A model generated the notes under the pieces. That model did not search any database. It was not told where the DNA came from and saw nothing but the letters and a program-made list of their open reading frames with translations. From JAJVID01 sp050247435 (GTDB taxonomy: Bacteria; Acidobacteriota; Blastocatellia; RBC074), in the NCBI GenBank assembly GCA_050247435.1, contig JBFWUF010000030.1, forward strand, positions 43,887 through 107,886: a stretch of 64,000 nt of DNA, in the 5' to 3' direction. The position numbers and the translations under genes are program-made. Shown here piece after piece: positions 42,760 through 54,994 of this stretch. Positions within the stretch are counted from its first letter, which is position 1. Every line of letters starts with the position of its first letter.

Positions 42760-45700
42760 ATGAAAAAAACGATTTTCGCACTCACATTCTTGCTGACCAT
42801 AGCAAGCGCCGGCTTCGCTCAAGACAAGCCATTGCTTTTGCAGGAACCCGCGCTGAGCAAAACGCAGATCGCGTTCACCTTCGCCGGCGACCTGTGGACC
42901 GTGCCGCGCGAAGGCGGCGAGGCAACGCGATTGACGACCGGCGTCGGTTTTGAATTCCTGCCGATCTTTTCGCCCGACGGATCGCGCATCGCGTTCACCG
43001 GCCAGTACGACGGCAATACCGATGTCTTCGTTGTTTCAGCCAGCGGCGGGGTGCCGAGCCGGTTGACCTATCATCCTGGCGCGGACATTGCTATCTCGTG
43101 GACGCCTGACGGCAAGAGCATCCTCTTCCGTTCAGGCCGCGCCAGCAATTCGCCTCGCTACCAGCGCTTCTTCACGATTTCAGCCGAAGGTGGTTTGGAA
43201 ACCGAAGTACCGCTGCCGATGGCTCACGATGGCTCGTATTCGCCCGACGGATCGAGGCTGGCTTACATGCCGCTCGCGCCCGCGTTCGCGCAATGGAAGA
43301 ATTATCGCGGCGGCACGATGACCAAAATCTGGCTGGCCAACCTGAGCGATTCCAGCGTCGTTGAAATCCCGCGCTCGAACGCCAACGATCATCACCCGAT
43401 GTGGGTTGGCGATAAAGTCTATTTCCTTTCCGACCGCAACGGACATTTCACGCTCTACGACTACGACACGAAGACGAAGAAGGTCACGCAACTGGTCAAG
43501 AATGACGGACTCGACATCAAGTCAGCTTCGGCAGGCCCCGACGCCATCGTTTACGAACAGTTCGGCGAGATCAAACTCTTCGAGCTGAAGTCGGGCAAGA
43601 CGAGCAAAGTCAACATCACGCTCAACGCCGATCTGCCCAGCGTGCGCCCGCGCTATGAGAAAGTGGCGAACCGCATCGCCAACGTCCAACTGTCGCCGAC
43701 CGGCGCGCGCGCCATCTTCGAAACTCGCGGCGAGATCATCAGCGTTCCGGCAGAGAAGGGAAACGCGCGCAACCTGACCAATTCGCCAGGCTCCGCCGAC
43801 CGCGACCCGGCCTGGTCGCCCGACGGCAAATGGATCGCTTATTTCAGCGACGCGTCAGGCGAATACGCCCTGCATCTCTCGCCGCAATCGGGCATCGGCG
43901 AAGTGAAGAAGATCAACCTCGGCAATCCGCCATCGTATTTCTACTCGCCGTCGTGGTCGCCCGACAGCAGGAAGATCGCCTACACCGACAAGCGGCTCAA
44001 CCTCTGGTACGTTGACATCGAGAAGGGAACACCGGTCAAAGTTGACACGAACACTTACGAGAACCCCTGGCGCGTGATTGATCCGAACTGGTCGCCCGAT
44101 AGTAAATGGATCACATACACCCGGCAGTTGAAGAACCGTATGTGCGCCGTCTTCGTTCACTCGCTCGAATCGGGCAAGAGCACTCAGATCACCGACGGCT
44201 TGAGCGACGCGCGCTTCGCCAACTTCGACAAGAACGGCAAGTATCTTTACTTCACCGCCAGCACCAACGCCGGCCCAACCACCGGCTGGCTGGATATGTC
44301 CAGCTTCCCGCATCAGCCGACGCGCAGCGTTTACGTTGTCGTGTTGAAGAAGGGCGAGGCTTCTCCGCTCGCGCCTGAAAGCGACGAAGAGAAAGTCGCT
44401 GAAGAGAAGCCCTCCGAGAAAAAGGACGAAGCTCCAAAAGGCCCGCCAAAGAAAGAAGAAGTCAAAGTCACTATTGATTTCGATGGCATAGGCCAGCGCA
44501 TCCTCGCGTTGCCGATCCCCGCGCGAAACTACGTCGGATTGGGCGTGGCAAAGCCTGGGATCATCTTCATCGCAGAAGGGCAGGGCGCGGGATTGCAGGC
44601 CGCTCCCGGCGTGACGATTCACAAGTTCGATCTCGCAAAGAAGAAATTCGACAAAGCGCAGGAAGGCGTCACCGCGTTCACAATCTCGGCCAACGGCGAG
44701 AAGATGCTGGTCGGACAAGGCGTCGGCCCCGCGCGGCGATTCACGATCATGCCGACGACGACGCCGGCCAAACCCGGCGAAGGCGTGGTCAAGATCGCCG
44801 AGATGGAGGTTTACGTTGACCCCAAGGCCGAATGGCGGCAGATGTACAACGAAGCCTGGCGCATTCAGCGCGACTTCTTCTACGATCCGGGCCTTCACGG
44901 TCTGGATTACGAAGGCACGAAGAAGAAGTACGAAGCCTATCTGGACAGCGTCGCGCATCGCGAGGATTTGAATTACCTGTTCCGCGAGATGCTCGGCAAC
45001 ATGTCCGTCGGCCATCACTTCTCCGGGGGCGGCGACGCGCCGCAGCCCGACTTCGTTCCGACGGGACTGCTCGGCTGCGACTTCAAAGTCGAGAACGGGC
45101 GTTACCGTTTCGCCAAAATCTTCAACGGCGAAAACTGGAACCCGCAACTGCGCGCCCCGCTCACCCAACCCGGCGTCGAAGTAAACGTCGGCGATTATCT
45201 GATCGCCGTCAACGGGCGTAACGTGACCGCGAACGACAATGTCCACAGCTTCTTCGAATCGAAGGCCAACAAGCAGGTCTTGATCAAAGTCAGCGCGAAC
45301 GCCGACGGATCGAATTCGCGTGAGTACACCGTCGTGCCTGTCGCCAACGAAGTCGGCCTGCGCAACCTCGACTGGATCGAAAGCAACCGCCGCAAGGTTG
45401 ATCAACTGTCGGGCGGCAAGCTGGCTTACGTTTATCTGCCGGACACGGCCAACGGCGGCTACACCAACTTCAACCGCTACTACTTCTCGCAGATTGACAA
45501 GGAAGGCGTGGTGATTGACGAACGCTTCAACGGCGGAGGCACGGCGGCTGATTACATCATTGATTACATGCGCCGCCCGCTGATGAACAAATGGGCCACG
45601 CGGGAAGGCGAAGACTTCTCGACGCCCTCGGCTTCAATCTACGGCCCGAAGGTCATGATCATCAACGAATACGCCGGATCGGGCGGCGACCTGATGCCGT

Positions 45701-46110
45701 GGCTGTTCCGTCGCGCTGGCGTCGGCCCGACGGTCGGCAAACGCACCTGGGGCGGTCTCGTAGGCGTCTACGACTATCCACAATTGATTGACGGCGGAGG
45801 CGTGAGCGCGCCTCGCGTGGCTTTCTACAACCTGCAAGGCGAGTGGGATGTCGAAAATTACGGCACGCCTGCCGATGTCGAAGTTGACCTCGATCCGGTG
45901 GCCTGGCGGCAGGGCAAAGACACGCAGCTAGAGAGAGCCGTGCAGGTCGCGATGGATTTGCTGAAGAAGAATCCGCCGCTCAAGCCGAAGAAACCGGCTT
46001 ATCCGAATTACAACAACGGCAATGGGCCGTTGGCCGGCGGCAAAGCCGAGCCGGGCAAAACGGCGAAGAAGTCCGCCGGCAAAGGAGTGAAGGCCAGCAA
46101 CCAGCGGTAA
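42760..46110 (+). CDS. Tricorn-type protease, copy 3
   Basis: 1116 residues from the ATG at 42760 (TTGGAG 9 bases upstream), which opens the signal peptide MKKTIFALTFLLTIASAGFA. Order as in copies 1 and 2: propellers (IAFTFAGDLWTVPREGGEAT, WSPDGKWIAYFSDASGEYAL), acid/base linker (EEKPSEKKDEAPKGPPKKEE), C1 region, PDZ-like part, and the catalytic domain with S974 in NEYAGSGGD, then KRTWGGLVGV. The C-terminus carries an extra Lys/Ala-rich tail (KPAYPNYNNGNGPLAGGKAE and onwards) of about 35 residues missing in the others. A strong terminator follows at 46146, marking the end of the tricorn cluster. Confidence 0.92.
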   Translation: MKKTIFALTFLLTIASAGFAQDKPLLLQEPALSKTQIAFTFAGDLWTVPREGGEATRLTTGVGFEFLPIFSPDGSRIAFTGQYDGNTDVFVVSASGGVPSRLTYHPGADIAISWTPDGKSILFRSGRASNSPRYQRFFTISAEGGLETEVPLPMAHDGSYSPDGSRLAYMPLAPAFAQWKNYRGGTMTKIWLANLSDSSVVEIPRSNANDHHPMWVGDKVYFLSDRNGHFTLYDYDTKTKKVTQLVKNDGLDIKSASAGPDAIVYEQFGEIKLFELKSGKTSKVNITLNADLPSVRPRYEKVANRIANVQLSPTGARAIFETRGEIISVPAEKGNARNLTNSPGSADRDPAWSPDGKWIAYFSDASGEYALHLSPQSGIGEVKKINLGNPPSYFYSPSWSPDSRKIAYTDKRLNLWYVDIEKGTPVKVDTNTYENPWRVIDPNWSPDSKWITYTRQLKNRMCAVFVHSLESGKSTQITDGLSDARFANFDKNGKYLYFTASTNAGPTTGWLDMSSFPHQPTRSVYVVVLKKGEASPLAPESDEEKVAEEKPSEKKDEAPKGPPKKEEVKVTIDFDGIGQRILALPIPARNYVGLGVAKPGIIFIAEGQGAGLQAAPGVTIHKFDLAKKKFDKAQEGVTAFTISANGEKMLVGQGVGPARRFTIMPTTTPAKPGEGVVKIAEMEVYVDPKAEWRQMYNEAWRIQRDFFYDPGLHGLDYEGTKKKYEAYLDSVAHREDLNYLFREMLGNMSVGHHFSGGGDAPQPDFVPTGLLGCDFKVENGRYRFAKIFNGENWNPQLRAPLTQPGVEVNVGDYLIAVNGRNVTANDNVHSFFESKANKQVLIKVSANADGSNSREYTVVPVANEVGLRNLDWIESNRRKVDQLSGGKLAYVYLPDTANGGYTNFNRYYFSQIDKEGVVIDERFNGGGTAADYIIDYMRRPLMNKWATREGEDFSTPSASIYGPKVMIINEYAGSGGDLMPWLFRRAGVGPTVGKRTWGGLVGVYDYPQLIDGGGVSAPRVAFYNLQGEWDVENYGTPADVEVDLDPVAWRQGKDTQLERAVQVAMDLLKKNPPLKPKKPAYPNYNNGNGPLAGGKAEPGKTAKKSAGKGVKASNQR

Positions 46111-46145
46111 TTTCGAATAAACAAGCCGGTTGCCGGATAGACGGA

Positions 46146-46193
46146 GGCGAGAGAGTTTCGTGAAATGCGAAGCTCTCTCGCCATTATTTTTTT
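46146..46193 (+). terminator. Rho-independent terminator after the tricorn cluster
   Basis: A 15-bp stem (GGCGAGAGAGTTTCG at 46146-46160 with CGAAGCTCTCTCGCC at 46168-46182, one G-T pair), a 7-base loop and a T-rich tail (ATTATTTTTTT). It lies 35 bp after the stop of copy 3. Confidence 0.88.
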
Positions 46194-46322
46194 GCGCGCC
46201 TCTACTAAATTATTTTTCCCATCAGTGAGGGGATGCGGTGTGAAATTACGGTTGAGTAAACAGGATGGAATAGGCGCGGCGCGGGACCAGCCCCAGTAAT
46301 CAAAATGCGAAAGGAGACTGCT

Positions 46323-47462
46323 ATGAACTCGAACCGAAATCATTTGTCGCCGAAATGTTTGAATGGCGCCCAGGTCACGCTCACAGATCGCGTTCGTGTG
46401 GCGCTTTCGCGTGATGACTTGCGCCTTAGCGAGACGGAGTTCGCCGCGTTGCAGGCTGAGATTCGCGAGCGTTTGGCCAACATTTACCCGCAGGCCTCGC
46501 GCAATTTCACGGCAGTCTTGATGGCGGGATCGGGCGCGACGGCGGTCGAGGCGATGATCGGCTCGCTGGTTCCAAAAGGCGGCGAGGCGCTGGTGGTGGC
46601 TAACGGAAGTTATGGCGAGCGGATGGCCGCGATATTGCGAGCGCAGGGCAATATCGCGCATGTGGCTTCGGCTGAATTGACCGAACCTCTGAACCTGGAA
46701 GCTGCAGGACGAATACTGGCCGAAAATCGCGGCGTCACTCACGTCGTGGCCGCGCATTACGAAACCACGACGGGGCGGCTCAACGACCTGCCCACGCTCG
46801 GCGCGATCTGCCGCCGTTACGGCGTCGCGCTGTTGCTCGACGGTGTTTCGAGCTTCGGCGCTGAAGAGATTGATTTCGAGGGCTGGAACCTGGAAGCGTG
46901 CGCGGGGGCGGTGGACAAGTGTCTGCACGGCGCGCCGGGATTATCGTTCGTGCTGGCGCGCAAGAGGGTGATTGAGAGCGGAGCGATTGATTTCCGCCAC
47001 TACGCTGAACAGAGCAACGGCTCTACGCCCTCAACGATTTCCGCGAACGTCTGTTATGCGCTGGCGGAGGCTTTGCGAGAGTTGGAAGCGAGCGGCGGAT
47101 GGCGTGCGCGGCGGCAGCGATACACCTCGCTTTCGCGCAGAGTTTTTGAAGGATTGCGTGAGCAGGGAGTGCGGCCGCTGCTCGACATCACCCAGCCGTT
47201 GTCATCAGTTGTGACCGCTTACCGCGTCCCGGCTGGATACGACTGCGCGCGCCTGCTCGATTTTCTGAAATCGGCTGGGTTCGTGATCTGCGTCGGGCAG
47301 GATGAGTTCGATCAGGAAGTCTTTCGCATCGCGGTGATGGGCGCGATTGATTCGGTTGATGTCGCGCGCCTGCTGGCGTGCTTCCGGCAGTTTTGGAGCC
47401 GCAACACTGGAAAGATTCAGCCCGCGCGCGTGACGGCGATAGAGCGCGCCTCCATCTGTTGA
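46323..47462 (+). CDS. Class V aminotransferase, PhnW-like
   Basis: 379 residues from the ATG at 46323, preceded by AAGGAG at about 6 bases. It resembles 2-aminoethylphosphonate-pyruvate transaminase (PhnW): MAGSGATAVEAMIGSLVP (about 67-84), HYETTTGRLNDL (145-156), LLDGVSSFGAEEIDF (171-185) and the Schiff-base lysine K199 in DKCLHGAPGLSFVLARK. No phosphonatase or other phosphonate gene is nearby, so a different amino donor is possible. It differs clearly from the alanine-glyoxylate type enzyme at 13916. It stands alone, with a convergent TIR gene 38 bp downstream. Confidence 0.85.
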   Translation: MNSNRNHLSPKCLNGAQVTLTDRVRVALSRDDLRLSETEFAALQAEIRERLANIYPQASRNFTAVLMAGSGATAVEAMIGSLVPKGGEALVVANGSYGERMAAILRAQGNIAHVASAELTEPLNLEAAGRILAENRGVTHVVAAHYETTTGRLNDLPTLGAICRRYGVALLLDGVSSFGAEEIDFEGWNLEACAGAVDKCLHGAPGLSFVLARKRVIESGAIDFRHYAEQSNGSTPSTISANVCYALAEALRELEASGGWRARRQRYTSLSRRVFEGLREQGVRPLLDITQPLSSVVTAYRVPAGYDCARLLDFLKSAGFVICVGQDEFDQEVFRIAVMGAIDSVDVARLLACFRQFWSRNTGKIQPARVTAIERASIC

Positions 47463-47500
47463 TCCGAGCGCGCAGAGATAAAGAGCGAGCGGGCCTCATC

Positions 47501-50629
<3,129 letters not shown>

Positions 50630-50871
50630 AGCTGTGTTACCGGTACGGGTTGATCTGGCGAGCGGGCGGATTATCGAACGGCGCGCGGCGAATTTCAATC
50701 AGCAGATGGATTCAAGGCTGAATTGTAAAATCTCGTAAAACTCATTTCCGAATCGCAAAGCGTCGCTGCTCGCTTCATTATCCCAGCCTATACTTCGGCC
50801 TTCTTCGACAGGCTTTCGCCGGCAACTGATGAAACCTTCAATCAACCCGTATCAGCAAGAAGGAGGCTGTT

Positions 50872-52071
50872 ATGAAAAAGACTTCTCTGTTCGCGGCTAT
50901 TCTGTTTCTGCTCGCGCTGACCGCCGTCGCGTTCGGGCAGAATTACGTCGTAGGCGCCCGCTTCGTGATCAAATCCGAAACGCTCGGTGAAGAGCGGACC
51001 ATCATCGTTCGCACGCCGCCGGGATACGAACGAAACGGGCAACGCTACCCTGTGCTCTATCTGACGGACGGCGACGCCCACATCGGCCATACTGCCGCCA
51101 CCATTGAATATCTGTCGCGCGCCGGACGCATGCCGGAATTGATCGTCGTCGCCATCACCAACACCGACCGCACGCGCGATCTGACCCCGACCAACGCTTC
51201 GATGTGGCGCGGTGACGGAACCGAAGCCAAACTGCCAACCAGCGGCGGCGCGGACAAATTCCTGAAATTTATCGAGACTGAATTGATTCCGAAGATCGAA
51301 AAGGATTACCGCACGCAACCCTATCGCGTTTTCGCGGGACACTCGTTCGGCGGGTTGTTCGCGATTCACGCTTTCCTGACGCGTCATGATGTCTTCAACT
51401 CCTACATCGCCGTCAGCCCGACGATGGGCTGGGACAACCATCTACTCTCGCGCAAGGCCGAAGAGTTTTTCAAAGGCCGAAAGGAATTGAATAAGACGCT
51501 TTATCTCACTTTGGCCAACGAGGGCGGCGATGCGCGCGTGGGCTTCGACCGGTTCAAAGCGATCCTCGCGAAAAACAAGCCGAAGGGCTTCGAGTGGGGC
51601 GCGATGCTGATGGAAGACGAAGATCACGGCTCGGTCGTGATGCCCAGCCACTATCACGGCTTCCGCAAGGTCTTCGATGGATGGCAGGTCACGGCGGACA
51701 TCGCCAGAGGCGGCGCGCCCTCAATCGAAGAGCATTACAAAAAGCTCTCGGCCAGGTTCGGCTTTTCGGTCTTGCCGCCTGAAGCGTTGATGAATCAGGT
51801 GGGCTATCAGTTGATTGGCGCTGGAAAGATGGATGACGCGGTCGCCGTGTTCAAATCGAACGTCGAACGTTATCCGAACTCCGCCAACGTCTACGACAGT
51901 CTGGCCGAAGCCTACGAAAAGATGGGCAAGCTCGATCTGGCCAGACCGAATTACGAGAAGGCCGCCGAGTTGGGCGCGCGGAACAACGATCCAAACCAGC
52001 AGGTTTACAATACCAATTTTGAAAGGGTGGACGGGATGTTGAAGAAGGTGGCGGACGGGAAAGGGAAATAG
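50872..52071 (+). CDS. Exported esterase (Fes/IroE-like) with TPR tail
   Basis: 399 residues. Signal peptide about 1-22 (KKTSLFAAILFLLALTAVAFG), ribosome-binding site GAAGGAGG upstream. Residues about 30-290 form a putative esterase of the enterochelin-esterase-like family: PVLYLTDGD, nucleophile elbow FAGHSFGGLFA, and a His in DEDHGSVVMPSHYHG; this is the usual Ser-Asp/Glu-His set. The last 100 residues carry TPR-like helices (AVAVFKSNVERYPNSANVYD, LAEAYEKMGKLDLARPNYEK). Such fusions are common in Bacteroidetes and Acidobacteria; the siderophore-esterase name should not be taken as the substrate. It diverges from the TIR gene and is followed by an AT-rich palindrome 9 bp after the stop. Confidence 0.88.
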   Translation: MKKTSLFAAILFLLALTAVAFGQNYVVGARFVIKSETLGEERTIIVRTPPGYERNGQRYPVLYLTDGDAHIGHTAATIEYLSRAGRMPELIVVAITNTDRTRDLTPTNASMWRGDGTEAKLPTSGGADKFLKFIETELIPKIEKDYRTQPYRVFAGHSFGGLFAIHAFLTRHDVFNSYIAVSPTMGWDNHLLSRKAEEFFKGRKELNKTLYLTLANEGGDARVGFDRFKAILAKNKPKGFEWGAMLMEDEDHGSVVMPSHYHGFRKVFDGWQVTADIARGGAPSIEEHYKKLSARFGFSVLPPEALMNQVGYQLIGAGKMDDAVAVFKSNVERYPNSANVYDSLAEAYEKMGKLDLARPNYEKAAELGARNNDPNQQVYNTNFERVDGMLKKVADGKGK

Positions 52072-52080
52072 AGATCAATC

Positions 52081-52123
52081 CCATATTTCATATGCCATAT
52101 CTGATATGGCATATGAAATATGG
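52081..52123. repeat. AT-rich palindromic repeat, perfect copy
   Basis: Arms of 21 bp (52081-52101 and 52103-52123, CCATATTTCATATGCCATAT...) around one central base. It lies 9 bp after the esterase stop and 88 bp before the subtilase start. Possibly a mobile palindrome that also acts as a terminator-like hairpin. Confidence 0.88.
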
Positions 52124-52210
52124 CGTGTGGCTCGCGCTCCCCGTACCGCGCCATCCGGTGTATCATTGTCGCGCCCATCACAGGACTATAAAACGACAAC
52201 GGTACACCTG

Positions 52211-53596
52211 ATGCTGAATACAACCTTGATAACGACGATCTCCAACGAGACGAAAGTCTCTCCAGCCTTCGCCCCATTTCTTGCCGACAGCGGCCCCAAC
52301 GACATCCGCGACGCCATCGTCATTTTCCGTTCGCCCGAACAGGAAGAGCCGCCTCCGCGCGGGCGGATGCGCGCGTTGAAGACAAAGCTCAAAGAAGTCG
52401 AATCGCGCGCCCGCTCGCAGCAGGCGATTCAGCGCGAGGTACTGGCCAATTACCAGAAGGCCGGGAGCAAGAGCCTTGCTGTCAAACAGGAGTTGCAAGT
52501 CTCGACCATCGGCTCCAGCGCGTTGCCGGTCGCCTCGGTCGAAGTCACGCCGAAGACTCTGCCGATACTTGCCGAACAGCCGGACGTGCTCGCAATCCTG
52601 CCGAACCAGCGGATCAGTCTGATCCGACCCAAAGAGGTTGATTATAAAGATCTGCTGCGGCAGGAAGAGAAAGAGGGCGTGACGTGGGGATTGAAGCAGC
52701 TTGAAATTCCTGAATTGTGGGAGACGACCAAAGGCAGAGGAATCAACGTCGCCGTGCTCGACACTGGCGTTTATGCCAATCATCCCGCGCTGGCCGGGCG
52801 CGTCGCCGATTTCATAGTCGTTGACCCGCTCGGACGCCGGATCAAATCTGAACCCGCGTACGATTGCGGCACGCACGGCACGCACGTTTGCGGCACGATT
52901 GCGGGTGGTAAGACGGCCAAAGGCATTTCAATCGGCGTTGCGCCCGAAGCGAGTCTGTATGTCGCTGGCGTGCTGATCGGCGACGCGACGTTGCGCACGT
53001 TGATGGAAGGCATTTCGTGGGCGGTCGAAAAAGGCGTGGACATCATCAATATGTCGCTGGGCTTCAGCTACTACGAACCACTCTTCGATGAAGTCTTCAA
53101 AATCCTGCTCGACCAGTTCGGCATTCTGCCCGTCGTGGCCATCGGCAACGAAAATCACGGCAACAGCAGTTCGCCGGGTAACACGCCGAACGCTTTTTCA
53201 GTCGGCGCGGTCGAAAAAGTGAAAGGCGGAAAATGCGACGTGGCTTTCTTCAGCAGCGGCGCGAGCCTGGTTTTTATGAATGATGACAGCAGTATGGTCG
53301 TGACCAAACCGGATGTAGTCGCGCCGGGCGCGCAAATCTTCTCCTGCATCCCGCCGGAAAAACGGCCCGACGGCGTTTACGATTACAGCTATATGAACGG
53401 GACTTCGATGGCGACGCCGCACGTAGCGGGCGCGGCGGCGCTGTTGATGGCCGCCAAGCCAGAAGCGCCGGTCAGCGACATCATCCGCGCGTTGAAAGAG
53501 ACCGCCAAACATCCAGGCGGCGACCGGCTGCGCCCCGACAACCGATGGGGCTACGGATTGATTCAACCTGCGAGAGCCTTGCGAGCATTGGGCTGA
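52211..53596 (+). CDS. Subtilisin-like serine protease (S8) without signal peptide
   Basis: 461 residues from the ATG at 52211; the frame is open further upstream but runs through the palindrome. No signal peptide is seen. Residues about 30-138 form a propeptide-like domain (DAIVIFRSP, then VASVEVTPKTLPILAEQPDV). The catalytic domain (about 158-461) has D184 (VAVLDTGV), H222 (GTHGTHVCGTIAG), N313 in the oxyanion region (VAIGNENHGN) and S399 (MNGTSMATPHVAGAAALL): a complete triad. The next gene encodes a stand-alone protein resembling the propeptide domain, suggesting an inhibitor or partner. Without a signal the enzyme may act in the cytoplasm or be released by lysis. Confidence 0.9.
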   Translation: MLNTTLITTISNETKVSPAFAPFLADSGPNDIRDAIVIFRSPEQEEPPPRGRMRALKTKLKEVESRARSQQAIQREVLANYQKAGSKSLAVKQELQVSTIGSSALPVASVEVTPKTLPILAEQPDVLAILPNQRISLIRPKEVDYKDLLRQEEKEGVTWGLKQLEIPELWETTKGRGINVAVLDTGVYANHPALAGRVADFIVVDPLGRRIKSEPAYDCGTHGTHVCGTIAGGKTAKGISIGVAPEASLYVAGVLIGDATLRTLMEGISWAVEKGVDIINMSLGFSYYEPLFDEVFKILLDQFGILPVVAIGNENHGNSSSPGNTPNAFSVGAVEKVKGGKCDVAFFSSGASLVFMNDDSSMVVTKPDVVAPGAQIFSCIPPEKRPDGVYDYSYMNGTSMATPHVAGAAALLMAAKPEAPVSDIIRALKETAKHPGGDRLRPDNRWGYGLIQPARALRALG

Positions 53597-53698
53597 TAGG
53601 TGCTACAATGCCCCCGCCAGTGATGGTTCAAGTTCAGTGGCGTTAAGAAAATAGAAAGACGGCAAAAAGCGTGTAGCGGGTTATGCGGGAAGCTGGGC

Positions 53699-53739
53699 CA
53701 TATTTCATATCTCATATGGCATATGAGATATGAAATATG
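53699..53739. repeat. AT-rich palindromic repeat, perfect copy
   Basis: Arms of 20 bp (53699-53718 and 53720-53739, CATATTTCATATCTCATATG) around one central G. It shares its outer 13 bp with the copy at 52081 while the inner bases differ but stay complementary, i.e. compensatory change in a hairpin. It lies between the subtilase and the propeptide-like gene. Confidence 0.88.
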
Positions 53740-53783
53740 AAATCGTAGCCGTCCTGACGCCAGTGGTTCAATCAGGTGTCCCA

Positions 53784-54170
53784 ATGAATTTAGGCAACGT
53801 TCACCCAAAAATAAGCCGGGAGTTCAGCCTTAGGCTGGACCGGCTGCAACCGCGCGACAAGGTGCGCGCCATCGTGATGCTGCGCGCCGAAGGCAATGGC
53901 GCGGCTCGCGCCAGACGGCTTTCGCGCGCGGAACGCCAGGCCAAAGCCGGGATGGTCAGCCGTTCGGCTGAAGCCGCGTTGCCGGAGATTGATCAAATTT
54001 TGGAAAGATTCGACGGACACCGCCTGGCTGAGCATCCGAACGCGGTCGGCGCCATCCCGGTCGAAACCACCGCTGACGGCGTGATCGCGCTGGCCGGCGC
54101 CGATTGCGTTAAAACGATTCTGGAAGATCAAAACATCATCCCGTTCACTACAACTGAATCGAGTAGCTGA
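53784..54170 (+). CDS. Stand-alone subtilase-propeptide-like protein
   Basis: 128 residues from the ATG at 53784; an earlier ATG at 53730 lies inside the AT-rich palindrome and is unlikely. It mirrors the N-terminal domain of the subtilase just upstream: an opening RDKVRAIVMLRAEG, a long helix rich in Arg/Ala/Glu (ARRLSRAERQAKAGMVSRSA), and a closing IPVETTADGVIALAGADCVK with LEDQNI, against VASVEVTPKTLPILAEQPDV with LPNQRI in the protease. Such I9-like propeptides can inhibit or chaperone subtilases in trans, so this is probably a dedicated regulator. No signal peptide, matching the protease. The relationship is by pattern, not by computed alignment. Confidence 0.65.
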   Translation: MNLGNVHPKISREFSLRLDRLQPRDKVRAIVMLRAEGNGAARARRLSRAERQAKAGMVSRSAEAALPEIDQILERFDGHRLAEHPNAVGAIPVETTADGVIALAGADCVKTILEDQNIIPFTTTESSS

Positions 54171-54181
54171 AACTTTCGCGG

Positions 54182-54601
54182 CTATGGTTTGAGCAAGCGC
54201 ACGAAACCGGCCTGCTCGAAATGATGATCGGTGGTCAACGCTTCCAGCAGTCCGCGTTGCCGCATCATCACGAAACTCGCGCAATCAACCAGGCTCCACT
54301 CTTTGTCCTGGCGGCTTTTCAGCAACAACCAAGCCTGAGCGTCAAGCGTTTCATCCAGGTGAGCGATTTCAACATATGGCGAGACTTTCAAGCTTTCGAC
54401 GAAAGCGGTAACTTTGGGCCGAGGAATGCGTAATGGGCTGCTCATCAACGCTACCAATTCGGCGATGATGTAGTTGGTGGTCACGATCTGGCGTCTTTGC
54501 CGCAGGGCTTCACGGTAGATGTTCTTTGCTAGCGAATGAAAAGCTTGCGTTGAATCAACCAAATGCCCCCAACCTGAAGTGTCAACGAACAGACCGGTCA
54601 T
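54182..54601 (-). CDS. PIN-domain toxin, VapC-like ribonuclease
   Basis: 139 residues from the ATG at 54599-54601, one base after the stop of the upstream gene (TGAGATG); a longer frame would overlap it. PIN-fold acidic residues are in FVDTSGWGHL (N-terminal Asp), YIIAELVALM (Glu), WSLVDCASFVMM (Asp) and LTTDHHFEQAGF (Asp), as expected for a magnesium-dependent RNase. The gene directly upstream encodes a short protein in the antitoxin position. VapC toxins usually cut tRNA or rRNA; the target here is unknown. Confidence 0.88.
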   Translation of the reverse strand: MTGLFVDTSGWGHLVDSTQAFHSLAKNIYREALRQRRQIVTTNYIIAELVALMSSPLRIPRPKVTAFVESLKVSPYVEIAHLDETLDAQAWLLLKSRQDKEWSLVDCASFVMMRQRGLLEALTTDHHFEQAGFVRLLKP

Positions 54602-54602
54602 C

Positions 54603-54851
54603 TCATGGTTCTCCTCGCATCTCTTCCGCCAGCGATTGACCGATGTACTTGTCGTGTTGGTCAGCCCAATCCAGTCCGCCACTGTCAAATGCGCCGATAA
54701 ATTTCAATACCGGATCGTCCGCAAACTGCCGTACGGCGCTGGCTAGCCAATCGGCGGCCAGTTCTTCCGGCGTCTGGCCTGTCTGCCCCGCCATATGCGC
54801 CAGCGAGCCGTAAATGTCTTCGGGAACTTCCAAAGTCAAAGTGTGCAGCAT
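54603..54851 (-). CDS. Antitoxin of the PIN/VapC pair
   Basis: 82 residues from the ATG at 54849-54851, with AGGAGG 10 bases upstream; a TTG at 54857 is closer to that site but less likely. The N-terminus (LHTLTLEVPEDIYGSLAHMA) is a short strand and helix like ribbon-helix-helix or VapB-type N-termini, followed by TPEELAADWLASAVRQFADD and a C-terminal acidic tail (SGGLDWADQHDKY). It partners the PIN gene one base downstream. It should bind the toxin and its own promoter. Confidence 0.78.
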   Translation of the reverse strand: MLHTLTLEVPEDIYGSLAHMAGQTGQTPEELAADWLASAVRQFADDPVLKFIGAFDSGGLDWADQHDKYIGQSLAEEMRGEP

Positions 54852-54994
54852 AATCAATCAACCTCCTGGCCAAGCCTATCACAATCGTCGAATTTGTCTC
54901 TACGGTTGATTGAGACAAACTTGACCGGTAAAGTACGGCGAACGAGCCAGCGCTCCTTGCGGCGTCGTTACAATTTTGATCCGAAAGAATATTT

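Noticed and set aside
43855..45405. 516-residue open frame on the minus strand inside tricorn copy 3
   Set aside because: Antisense shadow of a GC-rich gene; no family-like motifs. The same holds for 40260-41573 and 36412-37497.
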